From GCA-002708315 sp963676635 (lineage in GTDB: Bacteria; Bacteroidota; Bacteroidia; Bacteroidales; F082): 64,000 nucleotides of DNA. The notes below the pieces were generated by a model. It ran no database searches, was not told where the DNA came from, and was given only the letters and a program-made list of their open reading frames with translations. Where the stretch lies: positions 3,162,001 through 3,226,000 of the forward strand of contig OY781105.1 in assembly GCA_963676635.1 (NCBI GenBank). Reading direction: 5' to 3'. Shown here one piece after another: positions 18,859-27,512 of this stretch (position 1 is the first letter of the stretch; each line of letters starts with the position of its first letter). The position numbers and the translations under genes were made by a program.

Positions 18859-20844
18859 ATGTATAACAGAATCAATGCTATAGTGCCATATATGATTGTT
18901 GTTTTGCTGGTGTCTTTGGCTTCATGCGGAAAACAAATTCCAAAGATTGTTAACTCACCGGATAATAATATTTCAGCAAAAATAATCTTAAATCAGGGAA
19001 TACAATATGAAGTCTTTTTTAATAAAGATAATATCATTGACACTTCTGTGATTGATATTACTTTAGCAGACAATATACAATTACATGATTTTGAGTTGTT
19101 GGGCACAGAAGAGCAAAAGGTTAATGAAAGCTGGGAACGTGTTTGGGGGAAGAAGAAGGATGTTGTAAACAACTACAATGAATTAGTATTTCACTTGCGT
19201 GAGAAGAGCACTGATATTTTCATGGATCTTTACTTTCGCGCTTATAATGATGGAATTGCTTTCCGATATGGTTTCCCTGAACAGGAGAGTATAAAATCAT
19301 TTAACATTGGCAAAGAAGAAACGCAGTTTGCTTTTCCTGATGAATGCAAGGTGTGGAGAGCCGATTATCAGAATTACAGATCATCGCAGGAGCAGGAGTT
19401 TATGAATGTGAGCATTTCTGATATTACCGCAGATCAGTTGATAGGTATGCCATTACTGGCTGAAGTTAACGACAGTTGTTATGCTGTTATTACAGAAGCT
19501 GATTTAACAGACTGGGCAGGGGCTTTTCTGGTGTCTGATTCTAAGCAGAACACTATAGTAACAAATCTGGCACCTCATCCTGAAGATACCCTTATAGCCG
19601 TTACCAGAGAAACGCCTGCATTATCGCCATGGCGTGTTATTATGGTGGCTAAAACTCCCGGTAAGCTTATCGAATCGGATTTAATAGCCAATCTTAATGA
19701 TCCTGTTGCTTTTGATGATTGTTCATGGATACGGCCCGGTGCTGCGGCATGGGACTGGTGGTGGTGTAATAGTTATATGCCTGACGCCGGATTTGAGCCC
19801 GGGCCTAATCAGCAAACAATGAAGTATTTTATTGATTTTGCTTCAGAGATGGGGTGGGAGTATCAAATTGTCGACTGGCAGTGGTATGGTGAGCCATTTG
19901 CCGATGGTGGTGCTAATCCAAATGTGGATATAACTACTTGTATCGATGGTATTAATATTGAAGAACTGGTTGACTATGCTGCTTCAAAAGGTGTTAAAAT
20001 AATTGTGTGGCTGCATTGGGAGCATCTGCAAAAGCAAATGGATGAGGCTTTGGCATTGTATGAAAAGTGGGGTGTCTCCGGTATTAAAGTCGATTTTATG
20101 GATCGTCAGGACCAGGATATGGTTAACTTTTATCATGAAGTAGCCCGTAAGGCTGCAGACCATAAGCTGGTGGTGGACTTCCACGGGGCTTATAAGCCAA
20201 CGGGTGTTAGTCGTACTTATCCTAACCTTATTACACGTGAGGGTGTTATGGGCAATGAGTATAACAAATGGAGCAATAGAGTAACACCAGAACATAATGT
20301 TACATTACCTTTTACAAGAGGTTTGCTGGGTGAGATGGATTATACTCCTGTTTCTTTTAATAATGTATCTCCGGATGAGTTTGTTACTGAGGATAAGTCT
20401 GATAATGGCTCACCAATGGTACAGACTACACGCTGTCAACAGATGGCAATGCCTGTGGTTTATGAGAGTGCTTTTACTGTTTTTTGTGATTCGCCGGATA
20501 ATTATTTAAAGGGTAATGGTGTGGAGTTTCTTAAGAATATACCTACTACATGGGATGAGACAAAAGTATTAGCGGCTGTAGTGGGGGATTATGTCGCTAT
20601 TGCACGTAGGGCGGGCACTACCTGGTATATGGGGGCAATGACCGACGGCACATCGCGAGAGCTGAGTATTGATTTATCATTTCTTGGAGAGGGACAGTAC
20701 AATGCTGTTATTTTTGAGGATGACCCTGATGATAGCCCTTCAAAGACAGTAAGGAAAGAGTTTGTTGCTACTGATAATGATAGTCTGACTTTTGTAATGG
20801 CAGAAGGAGGCGGGGGTGTTGGAGTATTTGAGAAAATTAAATAG
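18859..20844 (+). CDS. GH97 glycosidase lipoprotein, retaining type
   Basis: A 661-residue GH97 alpha-glycosidase. It begins with a lipoprotein signal (VVLLVSLASCGKQ). The N-terminal beta-super-sandwich (about 30-290) is followed by the barrel (AAAWDWWWCNSYMPDAGFE) and a C-terminal greek-key domain. GH97 contains inverting alpha-glucosidases of the SusB type, with catalytic glutamates, and retaining alpha-galactosidases with an aspartate nucleophile. Here Asp412 in GIKVDFMDRQDQ points to the retaining, alpha-galactosidase-like branch; Glu461 (TREGVMG) and Glu467 (GNEYNKW) are candidates for acid/base and calcium binding. It is divergent from the HTCS gene with 145 bp between the starts, so it is probably co-regulated with the glucan locus, perhaps for galactose side chains on other hemicelluloses. 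Confidence 0.88.
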   Translation: MYNRINAIVPYMIVVLLVSLASCGKQIPKIVNSPDNNISAKIILNQGIQYEVFFNKDNIIDTSVIDITLADNIQLHDFELLGTEEQKVNESWERVWGKKKDVVNNYNELVFHLREKSTDIFMDLYFRAYNDGIAFRYGFPEQESIKSFNIGKEETQFAFPDECKVWRADYQNYRSSQEQEFMNVSISDITADQLIGMPLLAEVNDSCYAVITEADLTDWAGAFLVSDSKQNTIVTNLAPHPEDTLIAVTRETPALSPWRVIMVAKTPGKLIESDLIANLNDPVAFDDCSWIRPGAAAWDWWWCNSYMPDAGFEPGPNQQTMKYFIDFASEMGWEYQIVDWQWYGEPFADGGANPNVDITTCIDGINIEELVDYAASKGVKIIVWLHWEHLQKQMDEALALYEKWGVSGIKVDFMDRQDQDMVNFYHEVARKAADHKLVVDFHGAYKPTGVSRTYPNLITREGVMGNEYNKWSNRVTPEHNVTLPFTRGLLGEMDYTPVSFNNVSPDEFVTEDKSDNGSPMVQTTRCQQMAMPVVYESAFTVFCDSPDNYLKGNGVEFLKNIPTTWDETKVLAAVVGDYVAIARRAGTTWYMGAMTDGTSRELSIDLSFLGEGQYNAVIFEDDPDDSPSKTVRKEFVATDNDSLTFVMAEGGGGVGVFEKIK

Positions 20845-21022
20845 ATACCAGGCTTCTGTAAACTTTATAGTCAGACTTTAATTAATTCTTATATCGATTA
20901 TCTTGCATATTAAAAATATTAACTCTTATTTTGCACCGCCAAAAAATATTGGCACTTTAGTAACAAAGTAGATTAATATCAGTTTGTTGATTAAAATGAT
21001 CTGTCTGGAATTTGATAGTTAA

Positions 21023-22474
21023 ATGCCACGATTGCTTAATTATCGGTTAATAGGAAGGGTAATAAGCCTGAACTTCCTGATTGCAGGTATTGCATTTATC
21101 CCTTGCATGATTGTTGCAATAATCTATTCTGAATCCATTTATCCTTTTCTTGATTCATCTCTTGTTTCCATTAGCATGGGTCTCGTATTATATTTTCTGT
21201 CTTTTGGCGTAAAGCATTCAAAAGATATTCAAAAAAAAGAAGCCTATTTAGCAGTAACACTATCATGGGTGTTTCTTGGACTCACTGGCACTCTGCCGTA
21301 TTTGTTCTCTCACACAATACCAGGATTTATAAACGCTCTCTTCGAATCAGTCTCCGGATTCACTACTACCGGTTCTTCTATTCTTACCGATATAGAATCT
21401 CTTCCAAAATCAGTTCTTCTATGGCGTTCATTAACACACTGGATAGGAGGTATAGGTATTATTATGCTAGTTGTGCTGATATTGCCCTCTTCAAAAATTG
21501 GAGGTATTAACTTGTTCTCTTCTGAATCATCTCTGCAGGATAAAATAAAGCCCAGGATAAAACAAGTTGGCTACCGTTTGCTAAGTATATATGTGTCGCT
21601 AACTGTAGCAGAGGTTGTGTTGCTGTTGTTTGGTCGTATGAGTTTGTATGAAAGCGTGTGCAACGCTTTCGGCACTATTGCCACAGGAGGATTCTCTCCT
21701 AAAAATGACAGCATAACCAGTTACTCTCCTTATATACAATATGTGATAATGGTGTTTATGTTGCTTTCGGGTACCAGTTTTATAATACATTATCTTTTAA
21801 TGAAAAGGGATTTTAAAAAGATAAAAGACAATGATGAGTTTAGATTTTATCTGTTTGTTACTTTTGTGATAGGTGCTGTAATTACAGCTGTTCTATATTT
21901 CCAGACCGACAAAGGATTGGAACTGTCGTTCAGAGAGTCTTTCTTTCAGGTTATTTCCATTATTACAACCACCGGGTTTGCTACTTCTGATTATATGCTG
22001 TGGCCACAGTTTGGATGGGTGCTTATCTTTTTTGCAATGTTCCTTGGTGGCAGCACTGGGTCGACATCCGGAGGAATTAAAATGGCCAGACACTTAATCC
22101 TGATAAAGAACATTAAGCATCAGCTAAGACAAATGATACACCCAAGGGCTATTATTCCTATAAGGTTTAACAATAACAATCTGGATGAAGAAACAAATAC
22201 ATCCGCAGTGTCATTAATTGTGCTATATTTTATAACCTTTGTTGTGGCTTCGGTAATACTATTGGGAACCGGCCTTGACGGAACAACATCAACAAGTGCA
22301 GTAGCAACATGCATGGCAGGAATAGGACCGGGAATAGGTACAGTAGGCCCAGCCGGTAACTTTGCTTATATTCCCGGTATTGATAAAATCATCCTTTCAG
22401 CAGTTATGATACTGGGACGTTTGGAGCTTTACACTGCTTTTGTACTCTTCTCCAAATCGTTTTGGATGTTTTGA
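21023..22474 (+). CDS. trkH: TrkH-family potassium uptake protein
   Basis: Inner-membrane channel-like subunit of a Trk/Ktr potassium uptake system, 483 residues with repeated membrane-pore-membrane units. Selectivity-filter-like sequences are visible in the pore loops (ESVSGFTTTGSSILTD, FGTIATGGFSPKNDS, ISIITTTGFATSDY), the third close to a GGSTGSTSGGIKMAR loop that is characteristic of TrkH. The partner regulatory subunit TrkA/KtrA is not in the window. The gene is convergent with the phosphohexomutase with only 7 bp between stops. The 178-bp upstream gap contains an inverted repeat GCCAA-N6-TTGGC (20939-20954) of unknown significance. Confidence 0.92.
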   Translation: MPRLLNYRLIGRVISLNFLIAGIAFIPCMIVAIIYSESIYPFLDSSLVSISMGLVLYFLSFGVKHSKDIQKKEAYLAVTLSWVFLGLTGTLPYLFSHTIPGFINALFESVSGFTTTGSSILTDIESLPKSVLLWRSLTHWIGGIGIIMLVVLILPSSKIGGINLFSSESSLQDKIKPRIKQVGYRLLSIYVSLTVAEVVLLLFGRMSLYESVCNAFGTIATGGFSPKNDSITSYSPYIQYVIMVFMLLSGTSFIIHYLLMKRDFKKIKDNDEFRFYLFVTFVIGAVITAVLYFQTDKGLELSFRESFFQVISIITTTGFATSDYMLWPQFGWVLIFFAMFLGGSTGSTSGGIKMARHLILIKNIKHQLRQMIHPRAIIPIRFNNNNLDEETNTSAVSLIVLYFITFVVASVILLGTGLDGTTSTSAVATCMAGIGPGIGTVGPAGNFAYIPGIDKIILSAVMILGRLELYTAFVLFSKSFWMF

Positions 22475-22481
22475 TTAGGGG

Positions 22482-23993
22482 TTAGTAATCCAGACAACTT
22501 ATATCAATATCATCAAATCTGTTTAAAACAGACCTCAAACTGTATGCAATTTCTTTAACACCACCCTCAACATCTGATTCAATATTCAGCGGCATAACTG
22601 GATCATGCAGCGACATACGCAATAGAAACCATCCTTGTTCATTGTTGTTATTGCAGCGTACTCTAAGGCCTTCATAGTTTGGTGTTATTATTTCCCAGTC
22701 AGGATTAGCCTTGGCAATATCTTTCAGCTCTTTAAGAACACTTTCTCCGTAAGCTTTGAAATCAGAATGACTTATTTTGAACCTGAATTCCCTGTCTTCA
22801 ACAGGCTGTTTAAGGTTCTGTATTAAATCAGTAAGCTGTTGTCCCTTTCTTTTTAGAGACGCCATTTCTACTAATAGCTTAGCCACCAGAAAAGCACCAT
22901 CATCCAGGAAGTAGTTTTCCTTTAAAGCTGCATGTCCTGATGTTTCAATGGCAAGCCAGCTTTCATGGCCTTCGTTGTTTAATCTTATTGATTCGTTAAT
23001 AACATTTTTATAACCTCTTTTAAATCTGTGATGCTTCCCGCCAAGGTCATTTTCAATAAAATGAGTAAGACCTTCAGAAGTAATAGAGTCAGTAACTATT
23101 GTACTTTTCGGATGTTCCTTTAAAATAACAGCACTGATAAGTGCAATCAATGCATTTCTGTTAACAGGATTGCCATAATGATCCACAATAGCAGAACGGT
23201 CAACATCAGTGTCGAAGATAATGCCAAGATCAGCTTTTTCTTTCTTTACCCTGTCGCAGATTGACTGCATAGCCTCTTTATCTTCAGGATTTGGTACATG
23301 ATTAGGGAAGTTGCCATCTGGATCAAGGAACTGGCTGCCTTCTGTGTCAGCACCCAAAGGCAACAGAACTTTATCAGCGAAGAAGCCGCCGGCACCATTG
23401 CCAGCATCAACAATAATCTTTAGCCCCTTTAAAGGTTCATCATTACCGGCATTATCTCTTATAAATTTAACCAGATTGGCCGAATACTCATCAATAAAAT
23501 CTCTGTCGACAATGGAACCATTAGTCTGCAAACTTTTAAACTCATTACTTTTGGCAATAGATAAAATCTGAGAGATATCCTCTTTACCAAGGCCTCCCTC
23601 TTTTGTAAAAAATTTTAGTCCGTTACGGTTAAATGGCAGATGACTTGCAGTAATCATTATTCCTGCATCAGCAGGATTATTCTCAGCAATGGTAGTCATA
23701 AACATGGCAGGCGTTGACGCCAGTCCGCAATCAAAAACCTTAACTCCGGCAGTCTTCATACTTTTAGAAAGAGCCTCCTTTAAAGCTGGTCCTGAAAGCC
23801 GTGAGTCCATTCCTACTGCTATAGTCAGATTTTTTGTAATATTCCTTTTCAGTAGCCAAGTAACAAAAGCCTTGCCTAAAACCTCAACAACTATTTTATC
23901 CAGATTTACATCTTCTCCCGGAATACCCTCTAACGCCACACCTCTAATGTCAGATCCGTTCTGTAGCTTTTGCCAGTTATTATCTTTTGTCAT
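22482..23993 (-). CDS. Phosphomannomutase/phosphoglucomutase (alpha-D-phosphohexomutase family)
   Basis: Cytoplasmic enzyme that interconverts hexose-1- and hexose-6-phosphates (mannose and/or glucose), feeding nucleotide-sugar synthesis and able to channel the glucose-1-phosphate made by the GH94 enzyme. The start is the ATG at 23993, giving 503 residues; the frame stays open further upstream but would run through the tRNA gene. The phosphoserine loop is ITASHLPFNRNG (Ser117), the metal loop DTDVDR, the sugar-binding loop IETSGHAAL, and the C-terminal phosphate-binding domain has NYEGLRVRC. The amino-acid sequence alone does not decide between mannose and glucose preference. Confidence 0.9.
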   Translation of the reverse strand: MTKDNNWQKLQNGSDIRGVALEGIPGEDVNLDKIVVEVLGKAFVTWLLKRNITKNLTIAVGMDSRLSGPALKEALSKSMKTAGVKVFDCGLASTPAMFMTTIAENNPADAGIMITASHLPFNRNGLKFFTKEGGLGKEDISQILSIAKSNEFKSLQTNGSIVDRDFIDEYSANLVKFIRDNAGNDEPLKGLKIIVDAGNGAGGFFADKVLLPLGADTEGSQFLDPDGNFPNHVPNPEDKEAMQSICDRVKKEKADLGIIFDTDVDRSAIVDHYGNPVNRNALIALISAVILKEHPKSTIVTDSITSEGLTHFIENDLGGKHHRFKRGYKNVINESIRLNNEGHESWLAIETSGHAALKENYFLDDGAFLVAKLLVEMASLKRKGQQLTDLIQNLKQPVEDREFRFKISHSDFKAYGESVLKELKDIAKANPDWEIITPNYEGLRVRCNNNNEQGWFLLRMSLHDPVMPLNIESDVEGGVKEIAYSLRSVLNRFDDIDISCLDY

Positions 23994-24125
23994 TATCGTA
24001 GATTTAAAGCGCAAAGGTAGGTAAAATGCAGATGGGTGTATGTGCGAGAATGCTAAAATACAATTACAGACTTGTTCAATAGTACATAATATTTGAAGCG
24101 CAATTGGGGTTTTTGCAAATGGTTT

Positions 24126-24163
24126 AAAAAAAAGACTTGCAAATAAATATTCACAAGTCTTTA
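24126..24163 (-). terminator. Terminator of tRNA-Ala
   Basis: On the minus strand AAGACTTG (24154-24161) pairs with CAAGTCTT (24132-24139) and is followed by a run of eight T residues. It lies 10 bp beyond the tRNA 3' end, so it should end the tRNA transcript before the phosphohexomutase. Confidence 0.85.
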
Positions 24164-24172
24164 TTTCACACG

Positions 24173-24246
24173 TGGAGCATATCGGAATCGAACCGATGAC
24201 CTCTTGACTGCCAGTCAAACGCTCTAGCCAACTGAGCTAATGCCCC
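24173..24246 (-). tRNA. tRNA-Ala (anticodon GGC)
   Basis: A 74-nt cloverleaf on the minus strand: acceptor GGGGCAT pairing with ATGCTCC, D arm GCTCAGTTGGCTAGAGC, anticodon loop CTGGCAG (anticodon GGC), T arm with TTCGATT. The G3-U70 wobble in the acceptor, the main identity element of alanine tRNA, is present, and the discriminator base is A. The terminal CCA is not encoded. Confidence 0.97.
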
Positions 24247-24291
24247 GTAATAAGGGTGCAAATATAGTATAATTTGAAATAGATGAAAATA

Positions 24292-24326
24292 TTTTTTGCC
24301 CCGCAACTATTAAGTTCGGATTTTTG
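24292..24326 (+). promoter_or_regulatory. Promoter of thpR
   Basis: TTTTTTG (24292-24298) and GATTTTTG (24319-24326, one mismatch to TAnnTTTG) are separated by 20 bp, fitting the Bacteroidota consensus. The predicted leader is about 20 nt. Confidence 0.5.
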
Positions 24327-24352
24327 TCATTTTACAATAAGACAGTTTATTT

Positions 24353-24943
24353 ATGAAACGACTATTCGTTGCCATTACCTTTCCGAAAGGAGAAAAATTT
24401 TTATCAGCATACGGTGAACTCAGGAAATCATTGATGTCTGATAAAATAAGATGGGTTGATACAGACAAAATGCACCTTACTTTAAAGTTTATCGGCGAAA
24501 CAGAATCATCACTTACACCTTATATAATAAGAGCACTTGAAAAATCTGTTGAAGGAATATCTCCTTTTGATATTGAGGTAAAAGATGCAGGTGTGTTCGG
24601 AAGTAGTTACAATCCAAGAGTGATATGGTTTGGAATTACAAAAAATATTATGCTTGATAAACTTGCGTCAAATATTGTTAATGCATTGGATGACATAGGT
24701 ATAAAAAAGGACAGACAGAATTTTGTGCCACATATTACAGCTGGAAGGATAAAAAATATTTTTGATAAGCAACATTTGAGGCAAAAAATAGGTCAATATA
24801 ACAATGAATTTTTTCAGACAAGCAGAATAAACAGAATTGAATTATTTGAAAGTGTTCTTTCTAAGACTGGGCCCGATTATTATTTAATTAATAAGTTTGA
24901 ATTAACTGACAAGCAAGCAACTGTTAATCATGAATTTAGATAA
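24353..24943 (+). CDS. thpR: RNA 2',3'-cyclic phosphodiesterase (ThpR/LigT)
   Basis: A 196-residue 2H-phosphoesterase that opens 2',3'-cyclic phosphates on RNA to 2'-phosphates. The two family HxT/S motifs are HLTLKFIGE (His41) and FVPHITAGR (His near 129), the spacing expected for a two-lobed 2H fold, and the N-terminal RLFVAITFP is typical. The gene appears to be monocistronic and stands between the tRNA-Ala gene and the T9SS genes, with no functional link visible. Confidence 0.9.
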   Translation: MKRLFVAITFPKGEKFLSAYGELRKSLMSDKIRWVDTDKMHLTLKFIGETESSLTPYIIRALEKSVEGISPFDIEVKDAGVFGSSYNPRVIWFGITKNIMLDKLASNIVNALDDIGIKKDRQNFVPHITAGRIKNIFDKQHLRQKIGQYNNEFFQTSRINRIELFESVLSKTGPDYYLINKFELTDKQATVNHEFR

Positions 24944-25019
24944 TAATTTTGATAATAGGCAACAAAAAACGTAAAAATGAAGTTATTACATATGTTTTTT
25001 ATATTTTAGCCATTCAATT

Positions 25020-25985
25020 TTGAGTTTGAAAAGGGTACATATCTATATAGTATTGCTAACGCTGTTAATATCTGTTAACGAGCTAGTTGGACAGCAAGCA
25101 CCTGTGTTTACACAATACAGACAAACACAGATGTTTACTAATCCTGCATATGCTGGTATGCGAGAAGGCATATGTGTAAACGGATTAATGCGCCAACAGT
25201 GGGCTGGTTTTAAGGATTACGAAACCGGTGACAATGCATCACCTGAAGATTATCTGGTTACACTTGATTCCCCAATTCGCTTCTTACATGGTGGGCTTGG
25301 AGGTGTTATTATACAGGACAGACCGACTTATACATGGAATGATGTTAGTTTGCTCCTTTCATATTCTTATCATCTTGAATTTACAGGTGGGACTCTTGGA
25401 ATAGGTGTTGGAGGTGTTCTTAAAAACAGGAATATAGATGGAAGCCTATACAGATATGTTGATAATGATGACCCAGTAATACTCACTACGGCACAGGGTG
25501 ATATGAGGTTTGATGCTAATCTGGGCGTCTTTTATCAATCGTTAAGCGATTATTACGTAGGATTTTCTGTTACAAATATCCTTAAATCGACATTTAAGAA
25601 ACTTGATCAGGATAGTAATGGTGAGTTATCAACAGATCGAACATTTTATTTTATAGCAGGATACAAATACATAATGCCAGCCGACCCAAGGTTTGAGCTG
25701 GAACCATCAGTGTTAATACAAAGCGATTTGTATTCAACACAATATAATGTATCAGGAACCGTTACATACAATAGTAAGTTTTTAGCAGGTTTAAACTATC
25801 GCTTTCAGGAATCTGTAGGAGTTATGATAGGTGTAAGGTTTAAAGATTTTAGAATTGGCTATGCTTACGACGTGGTAACCAAGACAATGGGTTTGCCGGG
25901 AAGTCATGAAGTAAGTCTTAATTATTGTTTTAAATTAAAACCGGACCGCTCAAAGACCAGTTATAAAAATACAAGATATTTATAA
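25020..25985 (+). CDS. Type IX secretion system outer-membrane protein PorP/SprF family
   Basis: A 321-residue outer-membrane beta-barrel of the PorP/SprF family; such proteins anchor T9SS or gliding components and bind PorE-like partners. A signal peptide (YIVLLTLLISVNELVGQQ) is followed by the family motif QAPVFTQYRQTQMFTNPAYAG. No in-frame ATG exists upstream of the signal peptide, so translation must begin at a TTG: either 25020 or 25026, the latter giving the more usual MKRVHIYIVLL. The stop is followed by the gldK promoter, and the gldKLMN genes come next as in other porP-porKLMN loci. Confidence 0.85.
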   Translation: MSLKRVHIYIVLLTLLISVNELVGQQAPVFTQYRQTQMFTNPAYAGMREGICVNGLMRQQWAGFKDYETGDNASPEDYLVTLDSPIRFLHGGLGGVIIQDRPTYTWNDVSLLLSYSYHLEFTGGTLGIGVGGVLKNRNIDGSLYRYVDNDDPVILTTAQGDMRFDANLGVFYQSLSDYYVGFSVTNILKSTFKKLDQDSNGELSTDRTFYFIAGYKYIMPADPRFELEPSVLIQSDLYSTQYNVSGTVTYNSKFLAGLNYRFQESVGVMIGVRFKDFRIGYAYDVVTKTMGLPGSHEVSLNYCFKLKPDRSKTSYKNTRYL

Positions 25986-26011
25986 TAAAAGGGAGTTTTT
26001 TTATTAACATC

Positions 26012-26042
26012 TTTTTGTTGAATGTATATTTTATTACTTTTG
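26012..26042 (+). promoter_or_regulatory. Promoter of gldKLMN
   Basis: TTTTTG (26012-26017) and TACTTTTG (26035-26042) are 17 bp apart, a full match to the Bacteroidota -33/-7 consensus, about 50 bp before the gldK start. It implies that gldKLMN can be transcribed independently of the porP-type gene. Confidence 0.65.
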
Positions 26043-26092
26043 GGGGCTCGAAAACAAGGAAAAAAGGATTATATCGCAATAAACAAAGTTTT

Positions 26093-27466
26093 ATGATGAA
26101 AAAATTGTTTTTATTTACAATGGTCGTAATGATTCTTGCCAGTTGTAGTAACTCTGGTAATGGTGAATTAGTCGGCACGAGAAAAAAGTCTAAACCATTT
26201 TATCAACCTGATCCTTATGGTATGGTTTTCATACCTATGGGTAGTTATATAATGGGAGCGGGCGATGAGGATCTTACACATAGTTATTTGATTCAGCCTA
26301 AAACAATTTCTGTAAGTGCATTTTTTATGGATGAAACAGAAATTACAAATGACAAGTACCGTCAGTTTGTTTATTGGGTAAGAGACTCTATTGCTAGAAC
26401 AATTTTGGGTGATGTAAATCCGGATGAATATCTGATTACAGAAAACGAAAAGACAGGTGAACAATATGACCCTCCTTATCTGAACTGGGAAACAGACGTA
26501 GACTGGAATAGTGAAGATCAAAATGTAAGAGATGCTTTGGAGGATATGTATCTTCCAGAACATGAGCGTTTCTTCCGCAGAAAAGAAATCGATACACGTA
26601 AACTTATGTATGAGTATTACTGGGTTGATCTTCATGCTGCAGCAAAAAAAGATTTTTCTGAAAGTGCTGATTATAGAAATGCCGGTCTTGCTAACCGTCC
26701 ACAAGGTCTCCGCGATCGTTCTGTGTATGTTCGTAAAGAAACTATCGCTGTATATCCGGATACATTGGCATGGATCCATGATTATACATATTCCTTTAAT
26801 GATCCTATGACAGAGAAATATTTCTGGCATCCTGCTTATGATAATTATCCTGTTGTTGGTGTTAACTGGAAACAGGCTAAAGCATTTTGCGTATGGAGAA
26901 CAGAGCTTCTTAACTCACATTTACGAAGCCAAAAAGGTGGTGTGGATCTAGCAGAGTTCCGTCTTCCAACTGAAGCTGAATGGGAATGGGCTGCACGTGG
27001 TGGATATTCTTTGAATCCTTTCCCTTGGGGAGGTCCTTATACTCGTAATGAAAAAGGATGTTTTCTTGCAAACTTTAAACCACTTCGCGGTAATTATATT
27101 GCTGATGGTGGTATACGTACAGTAATATGTGCACACTATCCTCCAAACGACTGGGGATTATATGATATGTCAGGTAACGTTGCTGAATGGACAAACAGTG
27201 CATATGATCCTTCATCATACAACTTTACATGGGATATGAATCCTAATTATACATATAATGCCAAGGAAGATGATCCTCCGGTAATGAAACGTAAGGTAAT
27301 TCGTGGTGGTTCATGGAAAGATATCGAGTATTACCTGCAGGTATCAACACGCTCTTATGAATATCAGGATACTGCAAAATCATATGTTGGTTTCAGATGT
27401 ATCCAACCATTCCTGGGACGTAATAAAGGAGATAATCCTAGCAAAGCGTCAAGAGTATATAATTAA
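26093..27466 (+). CDS. gldK: Gliding/T9SS lipoprotein GldK (PorK)
   Basis: Outer-membrane lipoprotein that with GldN forms the periplasmic ring of the type IX secretion system. The start at 26093 (MMKKLFLFTMVVMILASCS) gives a lipobox LASC and 457 residues, close to known GldK proteins; the longer frame from 26015 has no signal. The body has the formylglycine-generating-enzyme/sulfatase-modifying fold (YGMVFIPMGSYIMG, DETEITNDKYRQFVYW, FRLPTEAEWEWAARGG, GNVAEWTNSAYDPSSYN, VIRGGSWKD). GldK homologues use this fold structurally, not as an enzyme. It is first in gldK-gldL-gldM-gldN. Confidence 0.95.
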   Translation: MMKKLFLFTMVVMILASCSNSGNGELVGTRKKSKPFYQPDPYGMVFIPMGSYIMGAGDEDLTHSYLIQPKTISVSAFFMDETEITNDKYRQFVYWVRDSIARTILGDVNPDEYLITENEKTGEQYDPPYLNWETDVDWNSEDQNVRDALEDMYLPEHERFFRRKEIDTRKLMYEYYWVDLHAAAKKDFSESADYRNAGLANRPQGLRDRSVYVRKETIAVYPDTLAWIHDYTYSFNDPMTEKYFWHPAYDNYPVVGVNWKQAKAFCVWRTELLNSHLRSQKGGVDLAEFRLPTEAEWEWAARGGYSLNPFPWGGPYTRNEKGCFLANFKPLRGNYIADGGIRTVICAHYPPNDWGLYDMSGNVAEWTNSAYDPSSYNFTWDMNPNYTYNAKEDDPPVMKRKVIRGGSWKDIEYYLQVSTRSYEYQDTAKSYVGFRCIQPFLGRNKGDNPSKASRVYN

Positions 27467-27512
27467 TTAGAAAGATTAACAAAACCATATCATACTTAAC
27501 AAACAATAAATC

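Noticed and set aside
20948..20964. TTGGCAC before trkH as a sigma-54 promoter
   Set aside because: The -24 half is good, but the position 10 bp downstream reads AC where GC is required, so the -12 half fails.
24000..24218. N-terminal extension of the phosphohexomutase frame
   Set aside because: The extension runs through the tRNA-Ala gene and its terminator, and the family N terminus begins at 23993.
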